A DNA stretch of 64,000 bases, from assembly GCF_011305415.1 (NCBI RefSeq), contig NZ_JAANOQ010000001.1:831631-895630 (forward strand). The letters are read 5' to 3'. Origin of the DNA: Flavobacterium bernardetii. Its GTDB lineage: Bacteria; Bacteroidota; Bacteroidia; Flavobacteriales; Flavobacteriaceae. A program made the translations under genes and the position numbers. The notes below the pieces were generated by a model, which saw only the letters and a list, made by a program, of their open reading frames with translations, ran no database searches and had not been told where the DNA came from. How positions within the stretch are numbered: the stretch's first letter is position 1; each line of letters begins with the position of its first letter. Positions 9,810 through 18,654 of this stretch are shown one piece after another.

Positions 9810-10364
9810 TTATTTCAATTGATCTAAAGCGATGTTCAATTCTAAAACATTTACGGTTTCAGTTCCCATAACTTTTGGTTTGTTACTCATTTTTTCTACT
9901 AATTGTTTTACTTTTTCTTCAGATAATTTTCTGGCATCAGCTACTCTTTTTACTTGAATTAAAGCACCTTGTGGTGAAATATTTGGATCTAATCCACTTC
10001 CAGATGCGGTTACCATATCAGTAGGTATTTCCGATTTTTTCAAATAGGGATGAACCACTAAAAAAGTATCAATTCTTTTTTGAACTAGAGCTAAATATTC
10101 GGCATTACTTGCTCCTTTATTGCTTCCGCCACTTCCTGCTGCATTATACTCTACAGCTGATGGTCGACCCCAAAAATAGTTTGGTTTATCAAACTTTTGA
10201 CCTATTTTTTGATATCCAACCACTTTACCATTTACCGAAAGGGTTTCTCCTTTACCTTGGTTTGGAGCAAATTGGGCAATCCCTAAGATGGTCAAAGGAT
10301 AGATGACTGCAAACAAAATTACTATTAAAACAGTAAATTTTAGTATTGATATTATATTTTTCAT
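9810..10364 (-). CDS. kdpC: Potassium-transporting ATPase subunit C
   Basis: 184 residues, the usual KdpC length. One N-terminal membrane helix (about 9-32) is followed by a periplasmic domain with the family signatures YFWGRPSA (about 63-70) and SGSGLDPNISPQGALIQVKR (about 121-140). KdpC stabilises the KdpA-KdpB complex and increases potassium affinity. The gene follows the chimeric mini-gene by 5 bp. Its first eight codons and ribosome-binding region are almost identical to the start of that mini-gene, which shows where the duplication came from. Confidence 0.95.
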   Translation of the reverse strand: MKNIISILKFTVLIVILFAVIYPLTILGIAQFAPNQGKGETLSVNGKVVGYQKIGQKFDKPNYFWGRPSAVEYNAAGSGGSNKGASNAEYLALVQKRIDTFLVVHPYLKKSEIPTDMVTASGSGLDPNISPQGALIQVKRVADARKLSEEKVKQLVEKMSNKPKVMGTETVNVLELNIALDQLK

Positions 10365-10369
10365 TTTAT

Positions 10370-10564
10370 TTAATTTTTAAAGAACATTGTTATAACTACT
10401 TCTATCAATTTGATTCCAATAAACGGAACCATCAATCCTCCCAAAACATAAAGTATAAGATTACTTTTTAAGTAAGTATTTGTTCCAACTGATTTGTAAC
10501 CTACTCCGCGTAATTTTAATGGAATCAGTATGGGAATGATGAGTATTGATACTATATTTTTCAT
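10370..10564 (-). CDS. Chimeric mini-gene: kdpC start fused to a second copy of the kdpB tail
   Basis: 64 residues. Residues 1-8 (MKNIVSIL) match the start of KdpC (MKNIISIL), also at DNA level (22 of 23 nt). Residues 9-62 match the last 55 residues of KdpB: I count about 35 identities in 55, including PILIPL, LRGV and PFIGIKLI. The reading frame is intact, predicts two membrane helices, and ends two codons later than KdpB because of a 1-nt difference. The layout fits an old tandem duplication of a segment of about 200 bp (kdpB 3' end plus kdpC 5' end) that stayed open. It may be a functional small membrane protein or a passive remnant; the retained frame and divergence favour some constraint. 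Confidence 0.75.
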   Translation of the reverse strand: MKNIVSILIIPILIPLKLRGVGYKSVGTNTYLKSNLILYVLGGLMVPFIGIKLIEVVITMFFKN

Positions 10565-10577
10565 TTTATTTCATTTT

Positions 10578-12626
10578 TTAAAAAAACATAGCTACCACTA
10601 AATCAATCAATTTGATACCAATAAAAGGTATAATTATTCCTCCTAAACCATAAATCAAAAGATTTCTTTTTAGAATGGCACTTGCTCCGATTGGTTTGTA
10701 ATCCACACCTCGTAATGCTAACGGAATTAATATTGGAATGATGATAGCATTAAAAATAACCGCTGATAAAATGGCACTTTCTGGACTATGTAAACGCATA
10801 ATATTCAAACCTTGTAACGCTGGAATAGATCCAATAAAAAGTGCAGGAACAATAGCGAAATATTTAGCCACATCATTAGCAATTGAGAAAGTAGTTAGTG
10901 TTCCTCTTGTCATTAATAATTGTTTTCCAATTTCAACAATTTCAATTAGCTTGGTTGGATCATTATCCAAATCCACCATGTTTCCTGCTTCTTTTGCTGC
11001 TTGAGTTCCACTATTCATGGCTACACCAACATCAGCTTGAGCAAGAGCGGGTGCATCATTAGTACCATCACCCATCATGGCAACTAATTTTCCGTTTTGT
11101 TGTTCATTTTTGATGTAGTTCATTTTGTCTTCTGGTTTCGCTTCAGCAATAAAATCATCAACACCTGCTTTTTCTGCAATAAATTTGGCTGTTAATGGAT
11201 TATCACCTGTAACCATAACGGTTTTTACACCCATTTTTCGCAAACGATCAAAACGTTCTTTCATTCCTGTTTTGATGATGTCTTGCAATTCCACTACACC
11301 TTGAACTTGACTGTTTTTAATCACCACTAAAGGCGTTCCACCATTAGAAGAAATTTCTATTACTTGTTTAGCCGTGTCTTCAGGAAATTTATGTCCCGCT
11401 TGTTCCGAAATGTTTTTAGCAGCATCTTGTGCTCCTTTTCTAATATTGGTTCCGTCTTTTAAAACCACACCACTAGTTCTGGTTTCGGCTGTAAATTTGA
11501 TTAAAGTTGCACCATCAATAGAAAGTTTTTGAGCTACTTCATTTCCTGCCAATTCTACAATACTCTTTCCTTCTGGAGTATCATCGGCTAAAGAACTTAA
11601 AACCGCTGATTGAATAAAATCTTCTTTAGAAACACCATTCGTAGGATAAAAACTAGTAGCTTTTCTATTTCCGATAGTAATTGTACCTGTTTTATCTAAA
11701 AGTAACACATCAATATCTCCAGCAGTTTCCACCGCTTTTCCAGATTTTGTAATTACGTTTGCTCGTAAGGCTCTGTCCATTCCAGCAATACCAATAGCTG
11801 ATAATAATCCGCCAATGGTTGTTGGAATTAAACACACAAAAAGTGAGATAAAAGCAGCAATTGTAATTGGCGCGTTAGCATAATCTGCGAATGGTTTTAA
11901 AGTCACACAAACAATTACGAAAATTAAAGTAAAAGCGGCTAACAAAATAGTTAAGGCAATTTCATTAGGTGTTTTTTGACGACTGGCACCTTCTACCAAA
12001 GCAATCATTTTATCTAGAAAACTTTCACCAGGTTCAGTAGTTACTTTTACGGTTATTCTATCGCTTAATACTTTTGTTCCACCAGTTACTGAACTTTTAT
12101 CGCCACCAGCTTCACGAATAACAGGAGCACTTTCTCCAGTAATAGCACTTTCATCTATTGTGGCTAAACCTTCAATAATTTCTCCATCTGTAGGAATTAC
12201 ATCTCCTGCTTCACAGAAAAACATATCTCCTTTTTTAAGTTGCGAAGAAGAAATCATTTCAATATCGCTTGAACTAATTTTTCCAAGGACTAACACTTTT
12301 TTAGCAGGTGTTTCTTCTCTTGTTTTTCTTAAACTATCGGCTTGTGCTTTTCCTCTTGCTTCGGCAATAGCTTCTGCAAAATTGGCAAACAAAAGTGTTA
12401 AAAACAATATTATAAACACGATGAAATTATAGATAAAACTACCTTGATTTTGCGCACCCATTAAAATGGCAATACACATAATGAACATAATGGCAGTTCC
12501 AATCTCCACCGTAAACATGACTGGATTTTTGAACATTACTTTCGGGTTAAGCTTTACAAAAGATTGCACTAAAGCTTCTTTTACTTGCTGACTTTCAAAT
12601 AATGAATTGGATTTATTTTTACTCAT
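10578..12626 (-). CDS. kdpB: Potassium-transporting P-type ATPase subunit B
   Basis: 682 residues, the normal size. P-type ATPase hallmarks are complete: TGES in the actuator domain (163-166), the phosphorylation motif DKTGT (311-315) and the hinge [16 protein letters not shown]. The C-terminal helices end in DLVVAMFF. KdpB hydrolyses ATP to drive potassium uptake through KdpA at the inner membrane. It is placed 10 bp after kdpA and just before the mini-gene that repeats its C-terminus. No missing catalytic residue is seen. Confidence 0.97.
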   Translation of the reverse strand: MSKNKSNSLFESQQVKEALVQSFVKLNPKVMFKNPVMFTVEIGTAIMFIMCIAILMGAQNQGSFIYNFIVFIILFLTLLFANFAEAIAEARGKAQADSLRKTREETPAKKVLVLGKISSSDIEMISSSQLKKGDMFFCEAGDVIPTDGEIIEGLATIDESAITGESAPVIREAGGDKSSVTGGTKVLSDRITVKVTTEPGESFLDKMIALVEGASRQKTPNEIALTILLAAFTLIFVIVCVTLKPFADYANAPITIAAFISLFVCLIPTTIGGLLSAIGIAGMDRALRANVITKSGKAVETAGDIDVLLLDKTGTITIGNRKATSFYPTNGVSKEDFIQSAVLSSLADDTPEGKSIVELAGNEVAQKLSIDGATLIKFTAETRTSGVVLKDGTNIRKGAQDAAKNISEQAGHKFPEDTAKQVIEISSNGGTPLVVIKNSQVQGVVELQDIIKTGMKERFDRLRKMGVKTVMVTGDNPLTAKFIAEKAGVDDFIAEAKPEDKMNYIKNEQQNGKLVAMMGDGTNDAPALAQADVGVAMNSGTQAAKEAGNMVDLDNDPTKLIEIVEIGKQLLMTRGTLTTFSIANDVAKYFAIVPALFIGSIPALQGLNIMRLHSPESAILSAVIFNAIIIPILIPLALRGVDYKPIGASAILKRNLLIYGLGGIIIPFIGIKLIDLVVAMFF

Positions 12627-12636
12627 TTTATTTAAA

Positions 12637-14358
12637 TTATTTTATTGTAAAATATTCTGCTAATGGACCTAAAGCCAAAGCTGGAAAGAAAGAAAGTGCC
12701 GCAATAATTGCAATTACAGCAAAAACCATAATTCCGAAAATAGTTGTATCTGTTTTTAAAGTTCCTGCACTTTCTGGAATGTATTTTTTACTAGCTAATA
12801 ATCCTGCAATCGCAAGTGGACCGATAATTGGTAAAAATCTTCCTAATAGTAATACAATTCCTGTAGTGATATTCCAAAACGGATTGTTATCACTTAAACC
12901 TTCAAAACCAGAACCATTATTGGCAGCACTTGAGGTAAACTCATATAACATTTCTGAAAACCCGTGATTACCTGGATTATTTAACCAACCTGTTGCATTT
13001 CCGCTAAACCAATATCCCATTGGAGTATCATTAGCAGCAAAATAAGAAGCTAAAGCTGTTCCAGATAAAATCAATAAAGGATGAAGAATAGCAATAAAGG
13101 CTGCAATTTTAACTTCTCGAGCTTCTATCTTCTTTCCTAAAAACTCAGGCGTTCTACCAACCATTAATCCCGAAATGAAAACGGCAAGAATAATGAAAAT
13201 ATAAAAGTTCAACCAACCTACACCACAACCTCCATAAAAGGCATTTACCATCATAGCTAATAATTGCATGGAACCAGAAATTGGCATAGAACTGTCGTGC
13301 ATACTATTAACTGAACCTGTTGAAATTACCGTTGTAGCAATACTCCAAAAACTTGAAATAGCTGGACCAAATCGCACTTCCTTACCTTCCATTGCTCCTG
13401 TAGTTTGGGTAATTCCCATTCTTTCAATAGCTGGATTTCCGTTTAACTCGGAAGTCATGGTTGGAATCACTAAGAGTAAGAAACCGATTGTCATTACTCC
13501 AAAAACCACGTAAGATAATTTTCGTTTTTTCAGATAAAATCCTAAAGCAAAAATCATAGCAAATGGAATAATTAGTTGCGCCCAAAGTTCCACTGCATTA
13601 GTAAGGTACGTTGGGTTTTCTAAAGGATGTGCCGAATTCGCTCCGAAAAAACCACCTCCATTTGTACCAATATGTTTAATACTAATAAATGTCGCTGCCG
13701 GACCACGAGAAACTTCAATAATATCACCTTGTAAAGTTGTAATTTGATCTTTACCTTCAAAGGTCATTGGTGTTCCATTGAAAATCAATACAACAGCAAC
13801 AATGGCTGAAAGTGGTAATAAAACACGAGTACAACTTTTGATAAAGTAATTATAGAAGTTACCTAAATGTTCCGTTGTTCTTTCTTTCATGGCGTTGAAA
13901 ACCATTGCGGCAGCTGCCATTCCTACACCAGCTGAAACAAATTGTAAAAACATCAACATTAATTGACCTAAATAAGACAAGCCTGATTCGCCAGAATAAT
14001 GCTGTAAATTACAATTTACTACGAATGAAATAGCTGTATTAAAAGCTAAATCGGGACTCATGGAAGGATTTCCATCTGGGTTGAGTGGTAAATTTCCTTG
14101 AAAAAGTAAAACAAAAAAACAAAGAATAAACCAACCTAAATTGACACTTAAAAGTGCTTTTAGATGTTGTTTCCAATTCATTTCTTCTTTGTCATTGATA
14201 CCACTTATTTTAAAAATCAAGCGTTCAATTGGATTAAAAATGAAATCTAAAAACGTTTTTTCTCCTTCATATACTTTTGCTATATATTTTCCAACAGGAA
14301 TAGCTAAAACTATAGTTAGAAGAAAAACTGTTACGACTCCAAAAATTTCTGTGTTCAT
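12637..14358 (-). CDS. kdpA: Potassium-transporting ATPase subunit A
   Basis: 573 residues, normal for KdpA, with about ten membrane helices. The potassium-selectivity-filter segments of the superfamily of K+ transporters are visible: [12 protein letters not shown] (115-126), [15 protein letters not shown] (231-245), a third repeat around [10 protein letters not shown] and a fourth around NNGSGFEG. KdpA binds and translocates K+ while KdpB supplies energy. The ATG at 14358 is 6 bp after a 37-codon mini-gene. This order (small ORFs, kdpA, kdpB, kdpC) is the standard pump operon apart from the extra mini-genes. Confidence 0.97.
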   Translation of the reverse strand: MNTEIFGVVTVFLLTIVLAIPVGKYIAKVYEGEKTFLDFIFNPIERLIFKISGINDKEEMNWKQHLKALLSVNLGWFILCFFVLLFQGNLPLNPDGNPSMSPDLAFNTAISFVVNCNLQHYSGESGLSYLGQLMLMFLQFVSAGVGMAAAAMVFNAMKERTTEHLGNFYNYFIKSCTRVLLPLSAIVAVVLIFNGTPMTFEGKDQITTLQGDIIEVSRGPAATFISIKHIGTNGGGFFGANSAHPLENPTYLTNAVELWAQLIIPFAMIFALGFYLKKRKLSYVVFGVMTIGFLLLVIPTMTSELNGNPAIERMGITQTTGAMEGKEVRFGPAISSFWSIATTVISTGSVNSMHDSSMPISGSMQLLAMMVNAFYGGCGVGWLNFYIFIILAVFISGLMVGRTPEFLGKKIEAREVKIAAFIAILHPLLILSGTALASYFAANDTPMGYWFSGNATGWLNNPGNHGFSEMLYEFTSSAANNGSGFEGLSDNNPFWNITTGIVLLLGRFLPIIGPLAIAGLLASKKYIPESAGTLKTDTTIFGIMVFAVIAIIAALSFFPALALGPLAEYFTIK

Positions 14359-14364
14359 AATTAA

Positions 14365-14478
14365 TTATTTGTTATTTAATAAATTTTTGGCTTTCATATA
14401 AACAAAGTAAACCATAGCAAATGCAAATAACCAAGCAAAAGCAATTAGTATAAATTCTTTAAATTTTGCCTTGTTCAT
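14365..14478 (-). CDS. Small membrane protein (37 aa) between kdpF and kdpA
   Basis: An ATG-started frame of 37 codons. The sequence begins MNKAKFKEFILIAFAW, continues as one hydrophobic helix (about residues 8-27) and ends in a basic tail (KAKNLLNNK). The ATG lies one base after the kdpF stop, and the stop is 6 bp before the kdpA ATG. This tight packing strongly suggests it is translated. It does not look like KdpF itself. It may be an extra small subunit of the pump. Function unknown. Confidence 0.65.
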   Translation of the reverse strand: MNKAKFKEFILIAFAWLFAFAMVYFVYMKAKNLLNNK

Positions 14479-14479
14479 T

Positions 14480-14557
14480 TTAAAATTTTTCGGGTTTAAT
14501 TAAAACATAAACCAAATAGCCAAAAACGGCTAAAGCGACAATAAATAGTGCTATCAT
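14480..14557 (-). CDS. kdpF: Potassium-transporting ATPase small subunit F
   Basis: 25 codons: one hydrophobic helix containing ALAVFGYLVYVLIKPEKF. The G-Y-L-x-Y-x-L-I-x-x-E-x-F pattern is that of the KdpF lipid-like stabilising peptide of the KdpABC complex, and length and position upstream of kdpA agree. It is too short for ordinary gene callers. Its stop is adjacent to the start of the next mini-gene, and its start is 3 bp after the stop of the preceding one. Confidence 0.85.
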   Translation of the reverse strand: MIALFIVALAVFGYLVYVLIKPEKF

Positions 14558-14560
14558 AAT

Positions 14561-14647
14561 TTAGATTTTTTCAAAAAATTCGACCGATTTAAAAAAGATT
14601 GCAAAAAGGAAAATTCCTAATGCGAGTAAGAGAATTGTACTTATCAT
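14561..14647 (-). CDS. Small membrane protein (28 aa) upstream of kdpF
   Basis: An ATG-started frame of 28 codons: one hydrophobic segment (ISTILLLALGIFLFAIFF) followed by a charged tail (KSVEFFEKI). It lies 3 bp upstream of the kdpF start codon and 22 bp after the DUF7674-like gene, in line with the operon. The helix-then-EKI/EKF ending resembles KdpF, so it may be a diverged KdpF paralogue or a separate mini-protein. Unproven as a gene; support comes from packing and composition. Confidence 0.6.
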   Translation of the reverse strand: MISTILLLALGIFLFAIFFKSVEFFEKI

Positions 14648-14669
14648 ATAATGGATTTAAAATTAGAAT

Positions 14670-14951
14670 TTAAGCGGAAATGGCATTAATTTGCTTCACA
14701 TATTCGGCTTTTAGTGTTTTAGGAAATAAATTTGAAATGCTACAATGGCGAATTTCCATGAATGAGGAAACAGAATAGATGTAAACCGTTGCAATCACTT
14801 CTTTAGTTTCCTTACTTCCTGTTACTAAAAGATTTTCAGCAATGTTTAAGAGTTTCTTTGCTCTTGAAATGTTTCCCGAAACAATAGCTTTGTTGGTAAG
14901 CTCTGCAAAACGTTCGGCTTGTTTGTAAATGGTTTTTATTTTAGTTTTCAT
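14670..14951 (-). CDS. Small soluble protein at the head of the kdp operon (DUF7674-like)
   Basis: 93 residues, no signal peptide or membrane helix. It is mostly helical with many Lys/Glu, for example FAELTNKAIVSGNISRAKKL. I believe it belongs to the Bacteroidota DUF7674 group that accompanies kdp genes, but am not certain. It is the first gene after the putative kdp promoter region (14952-15071) and precedes the mini-genes by 22 bp. The function is unknown; a role in Kdp regulation or assembly would be inference from position alone. Confidence 0.6.
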   Translation of the reverse strand: MKTKIKTIYKQAERFAELTNKAIVSGNISRAKKLLNIAENLLVTGSKETKEVIATVYIYSVSSFMEIRHCSISNLFPKTLKAEYVKQINAISA

Positions 14952-15050
14952 AGTGATGAATTTATTTATTCTTCATCGCTACTGCCAAAATGTATTCCAT
15001 AAATAAAACAAAACAAGTAAACCGCTGTAAAACAATAAGATATTAGTTTT

Positions 15051-15070
15051 CACGCAAGTTCATGCCAATA
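15051..15070 (-). promoter_or_regulatory. Near-match to a sigma-54 (-24/-12) promoter upstream of the kdp operon
   Basis: On the minus strand the sequence reads TTGGCATGAACTTGCG. It has the TGGCA and TTGC blocks of the sigma-54 consensus, but 9 rather than the usual 10 bases between GG and GC. It lies about 100 bp upstream of the first kdp-operon gene and just after the terminator of the sigma-54 activator gene. Location and partner regulator fit; the spacing does not, so this is only a candidate. Confidence 0.4.
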
Positions 15071-15071
15071 A

Positions 15072-15098
15072 AAAAGCCTATCAAAATGATAGGCTTTT
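15072..15098 (-). terminator. Intrinsic terminator of the sigma-54 response-regulator gene
   Basis: A 12-bp perfect stem (AAAAGCCTATCA / TGATAGGCTTTT) with a 3-nt loop, followed on the minus strand by a T-rich run. It lies 20 bp after the stop of the regulator gene and separates it from the kdp operon. Confidence 0.85.
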
Positions 15099-15117
15099 AT
15101 TAAAATGATAAGATATT

Positions 15118-16458
15118 CTATTGAATATTATATTCGTCTAATTTTCTATATAAAGTAGCGATGCCAATTTCTAGCAATCTGGCCGTTTCTGCTTTATTGC
15201 CTTTGGTATGATTCAAAACTTTTTGAATATGCAATTTTTCAACACTATTCATTGAAAATGCCGACATCGATTTGGTAGAATGATCCGATTGATGTTGCAT
15301 TTCGTATGGCAGAACATCAACTGTTAATATGTCGTCATTAGCTAATATTACAGCTCTTTCAATCACATTTTTTAGCTCACGTACATTTCCTGGCCAATGA
15401 TATACTTCTAATTTGTGAAGAAAGTTATCATCTACTTGTAATGTTTTTTTGTTGATAGCAGACGAAAATTTATCTACGAAGAAATGAACTAAAGGTGCAA
15501 TATCCTTAACTCGTTCTCGTAATGGTGGAATATTGATTTCAAAAATATTTAATCGGAAATACAAATCGGAACGAAAACGATGTGCTTCGCTTTCTTCCTT
15601 TAAATTTCTATTAGTAGCAGCAATTAATCGGAAATTTGATTTTTTTGGAGTTGTATCACCAATTGGAATAAACTGATTGGTTTCTAACACACGAAGTAAT
15701 TTAGCTTGCAATTCTAAAGGCATTTCTCCAATTTCATCTAGAAAAAGAGTTCCGTCATTGGCTTCTTCTATAAATCCTTTTTTGTCTTTTGTAGCTCCAG
15801 TAAACGCACCTTGCTTGTGTCCGAATAATTCGCTTTCTAAAATCTCTTTACTGAAAGTACTGCAATTTAAGGCTACAAACGATTTGTTTGCGTGTGAACT
15901 ATTTTCGTGAATGGCTTGTGCAAATACTTCTTTTCCAGTTCCCGTTTCACCTGTTAACAAAACTGTTGAATTGGTTTTTGCCACTTTTTTAGCTAAATCA
16001 ATAACTTGTTCAAGGGCTTTAGATTTTCCTATAATTGTATCGAAAGAATAGGTGTCAGAAATTCTTTTTTCAAGTTGTTTGACTTTCTTTTGTAAGTGTA
16101 CTTTTTCAATTGCTTTATAGAGTAATGGAATAATTTTGTCATTGTCATCGCCTTTTACAATATAATCAAAAGCGCCATTTTTCATAGCTTGAACGCCATC
16201 TGAAATATTGCCATAAGCCGTTAAAAGAATCACTTCTGTAAGTGGAAAATTTGCTTTTATTTTTTGAAGAAAATCAACCCCATTTCCATCAGGAAGTTTT
16301 ACATCACAAAGCACTACATCAATATCGTTTTGCTCTAATTTTTTGAAACCCGATTTTAAATCTGGTGCTTCAATAACTTCAAATCCCTCTGATTTTACAA
16401 TTCGACCAAGAAGTCCGCGAAGTTTTTCTTCGTCATCAATGATTAAGATATTTTTCAA
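15118..16458 (-). CDS. Sigma-54-dependent response regulator (NtrC family), putative Kdp regulator
   Basis: 446 residues in the NtrC arrangement. Receiver domain (1-115) with phospho-acceptor Asp52 and acidic pocket DDE (8-10); AAA+ domain (about 140-370) with Walker A GETGTGKE, the sigma-54 contact loop GAFTGA, Walker [11 protein letters not shown] and the arginine-finger region; C-terminal Fis-type helix-turn-helix ([20 protein letters not shown]). It should activate transcription with sigma-54 when phosphorylated. It is the only full response regulator at the kdp locus, so it is the probable partner of the split Kdp kinase, in place of the OmpR-type KdpE. Transcribed separately from kdp, ending at a strong terminator. 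Confidence 0.92.
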   Translation of the reverse strand: MKNILIIDDEEKLRGLLGRIVKSEGFEVIEAPDLKSGFKKLEQNDIDVVLCDVKLPDGNGVDFLQKIKANFPLTEVILLTAYGNISDGVQAMKNGAFDYIVKGDDNDKIIPLLYKAIEKVHLQKKVKQLEKRISDTYSFDTIIGKSKALEQVIDLAKKVAKTNSTVLLTGETGTGKEVFAQAIHENSSHANKSFVALNCSTFSKEILESELFGHKQGAFTGATKDKKGFIEEANDGTLFLDEIGEMPLELQAKLLRVLETNQFIPIGDTTPKKSNFRLIAATNRNLKEESEAHRFRSDLYFRLNIFEINIPPLRERVKDIAPLVHFFVDKFSSAINKKTLQVDDNFLHKLEVYHWPGNVRELKNVIERAVILANDDILTVDVLPYEMQHQSDHSTKSMSAFSMNSVEKLHIQKVLNHTKGNKAETARLLEIGIATLYRKLDEYNIQ

Positions 16459-16551
16459 AAGAATAGTAGTTTTATTTCTTACAAAATTAGATTTTTTTTC
16501 TTTAAGCTATTTGAATAACTTTTAATAGTTGATATTTATCTTTATCTTTTT

Positions 16552-16681
16552 AAAATTTATGACCATATTTTATGAACACTTTTTTAATCACTACACTATA
16601 TCTTGTTGTTTTTTAATCAGTTATGTTAAAATTAGTAAAATACAATCAGTATAAGTTCAATAGATTATTTTAAATTAAGTC
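16552..16681. repeat. Imperfect direct repeat, right copy (flanks the kdp locus)
   Basis: Homologous to 5626-5752 in the same orientation, in the region between the divergent response-regulator gene and the DUF294 gene. The best-conserved blocks are TATGAACA (16571-16578) and ATAAGTTCAATAGATTATTT (16651-16670), then AAGTC. The middle part is poorly conserved. Confidence 0.45.
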
Positions 16682-16693
16682 TTTCACTATTGA

Positions 16694-16711
16694 TATATTT
16701 GTTTAAATTTG
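16694..16711 (+). promoter_or_regulatory. Putative Bacteroidota promoter (-7 boxes) for the DUF294 gene
   Basis: Two overlapping candidates match the TAnnTTTG -7 box: TATATTTG (16694-16701) and TAAATTTG (16704-16711). Neither has a clear TTG -33 box. They imply transcription starting close to 16708-16718, which favours ATG 16736 over the upstream TTG 16709 or ATG 16712. Confidence 0.4.
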
Positions 16712-16735
16712 ATGTGTATTTACTACTCCAAAATT

Positions 16736-18649
16736 ATGAAGAATACCTTTGCAGAAAATATTGTAGACTTTTTACAGCAATACGATCCTTTTAAAACTGT
16801 GCAATACAGCGATTTATTAGATATTGCTTCACAAAGCGAAATTATTTATTTAGAAAAATCGAAACGATTATTCAAAATAAACGATGAATTACATAAAAAT
16901 TTCTACATCGTAAATTCTGGAATTATCCATTTAACAAAAATTATTGATGCTCAAGAAGCTTTAGTCTCAAAATGTTATGTGGGTTCTATTTTTGGATTAC
17001 GTCCGTTTTTTGCAAAAAATAATTATTCTTTAAATTCTATAGCCAATGAAGATGCTGTAGTTTATGCGATTCCAATTGTATTATTTAAACCTTTGTTGGC
17101 TAAATATGCTGTTGTGATGGATTACTTCTTAGAAAGTTTTTCTGAACAAACAAAATCTACTGGTGAAAATTATCAAAATTTAAAAGCTATTTCTGAAGCT
17201 GGTTCGGAATCTGAATTAACTGATTTTTCTTATTTTCAAGAATTAGATTACGATAAAAATCCACTATTAGTTCCTATTCATACCAATATTTCTACTGTTG
17301 CTAAAAAAATGGTAGAAACTAATAAATCTTACGCAATTGTTACCAATAACGCTAGAATAAATGGTTTAATTACTGATGCCGATTTTAAAAAGAAAATTGC
17401 TTTCGGAATTATAAATTTAGAAGCTGACTGCACCACAATTATGCAACAAAATGTGACAATTGTGGAAGAATCTATTTCAGTTGCTGAAGCTCAGTTATTG
17501 TTACTTAAAAATGATACGGATTATTTATTAGTTACTGAAGATGGCACAGAAAATACTCGCGTTAAAGGAATGATTTCTGAACGTGATATCATCAAATCGC
17601 AATCTAATAATCCTGGCGTTTTAATTGATGAAATTAGAAATGCTAAGAATTTTGAAGAACTAAAATATGTTCATTCGAAATATTTATTTGTCATTCAGAA
17701 TTCATTTACCAAAAATATTCCGATTTTTCATATCAATAATACGGCTGGTGGAATTTTACATTCAATTATTCAGCAATGTATTAAGTTATGTTTAGAAAAA
17801 TTAGGCTCACCTCCTGCACGTTTTGTTTGGTTGGCTTTGGGAAGTCAAGCACGTAAAGAGCAATTGGTTTTGAGTGATCAAGATAATATGATTGTTTATG
17901 AAGATGTTGCGGCTGAAAAACATCGTGATGTGAAGTTTTATTTCGTACAATTAGCTAAAATGGTGATTTCAAATATGGAGTTATTAGGTTATAAACCTTG
18001 TCCTTACGATCATTTGGCAAGCAATATCAAATGGTGTAAATCTTTATCAGATTTTACAGCAATTTATAGCAATTGCATCAAATCGCCAGGTGAAAATATG
18101 TCTGATTTTAGTGGGATTTTCTTCGATTTCGAATATATTTATGGAGAAACTAAAATTAAAGATTCTTTAGAAATAGCCATTCATCAAAGTTTAACCAACA
18201 ACAAGATATTTTTCGATTATATTGGAAATCAGTTATTGAAATCTCCACCACCACTCACTTTTTTCAAGAAATTTGCTGTGGAAGAAAATGGAGTTCATAA
18301 AGATAAATTCAATTTGAAACAAAAAGGGTTACAATTTTACATTGATGCTGCGAGAATTTTTGCTTTAAGTCACAACCTAAAAGGTGTTAATAATACCTTT
18401 TTACGATTTAAGCAAATGGCGATAACTGACCCGAAAAATGCTGAAAAATACCTTGATTTTGCCGAAAACTACATCAAACTGCAAGAATTCAGAACAAAAG
18501 AAGGAATTTTAAATGATAACGATGGTGCATTCATTGATACTTCTAAATTATCGAAAATTGATAAAGAAGAATTAAAAAAAGCCGTTGCAGAAATTGATAA
18601 TGTTATCGATTTAATCAAAGATAAATACAAATTAACTAGATTTTCATAA
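16736..18649 (+). CDS. cNMP-binding / CBS / DUF294 nucleotidyltransferase-like signalling protein
   Basis: 637 residues from ATG 16736; longer frames begin at 16709 (TTG) or 16712 (ATG), but the added residues (CIYYSKI) look non-coding. Domains in order: cyclic-nucleotide-binding-like domain (about 1-140), paired CBS domains (about 170-300), a DUF294 nucleotidyltransferase-like core with GSQARKEQLVLSDQDN (the G-S and D-x-D pattern of the fold), and a C-terminal helical DUF294_C domain. Proteins of this build are cytoplasmic and often found near acetyl-CoA synthetase or solute:sodium symporter genes; here those lie 11 kb away. It shares a transcript with the exonuclease-like gene 5 bp downstream. 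The biochemical reaction is not established for the family. Confidence 0.85.
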   Translation: MKNTFAENIVDFLQQYDPFKTVQYSDLLDIASQSEIIYLEKSKRLFKINDELHKNFYIVNSGIIHLTKIIDAQEALVSKCYVGSIFGLRPFFAKNNYSLNSIANEDAVVYAIPIVLFKPLLAKYAVVMDYFLESFSEQTKSTGENYQNLKAISEAGSESELTDFSYFQELDYDKNPLLVPIHTNISTVAKKMVETNKSYAIVTNNARINGLITDADFKKKIAFGIINLEADCTTIMQQNVTIVEESISVAEAQLLLLKNDTDYLLVTEDGTENTRVKGMISERDIIKSQSNNPGVLIDEIRNAKNFEELKYVHSKYLFVIQNSFTKNIPIFHINNTAGGILHSIIQQCIKLCLEKLGSPPARFVWLALGSQARKEQLVLSDQDNMIVYEDVAAEKHRDVKFYFVQLAKMVISNMELLGYKPCPYDHLASNIKWCKSLSDFTAIYSNCIKSPGENMSDFSGIFFDFEYIYGETKIKDSLEIAIHQSLTNNKIFFDYIGNQLLKSPPPLTFFKKFAVEENGVHKDKFNLKQKGLQFYIDAARIFALSHNLKGVNNTFLRFKQMAITDPKNAEKYLDFAENYIKLQEFRTKEGILNDNDGAFIDTSKLSKIDKEELKKAVAEIDNVIDLIKDKYKLTRFS

Positions 18650-18654
18650 ACCAT

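Noticed and set aside
16709..16735. Upstream TTG/ATG start for the DUF294 protein
   Set aside because: The extra residues are atypical and the putative -7 boxes overlap this stretch, so it is probably upstream of the transcript start.
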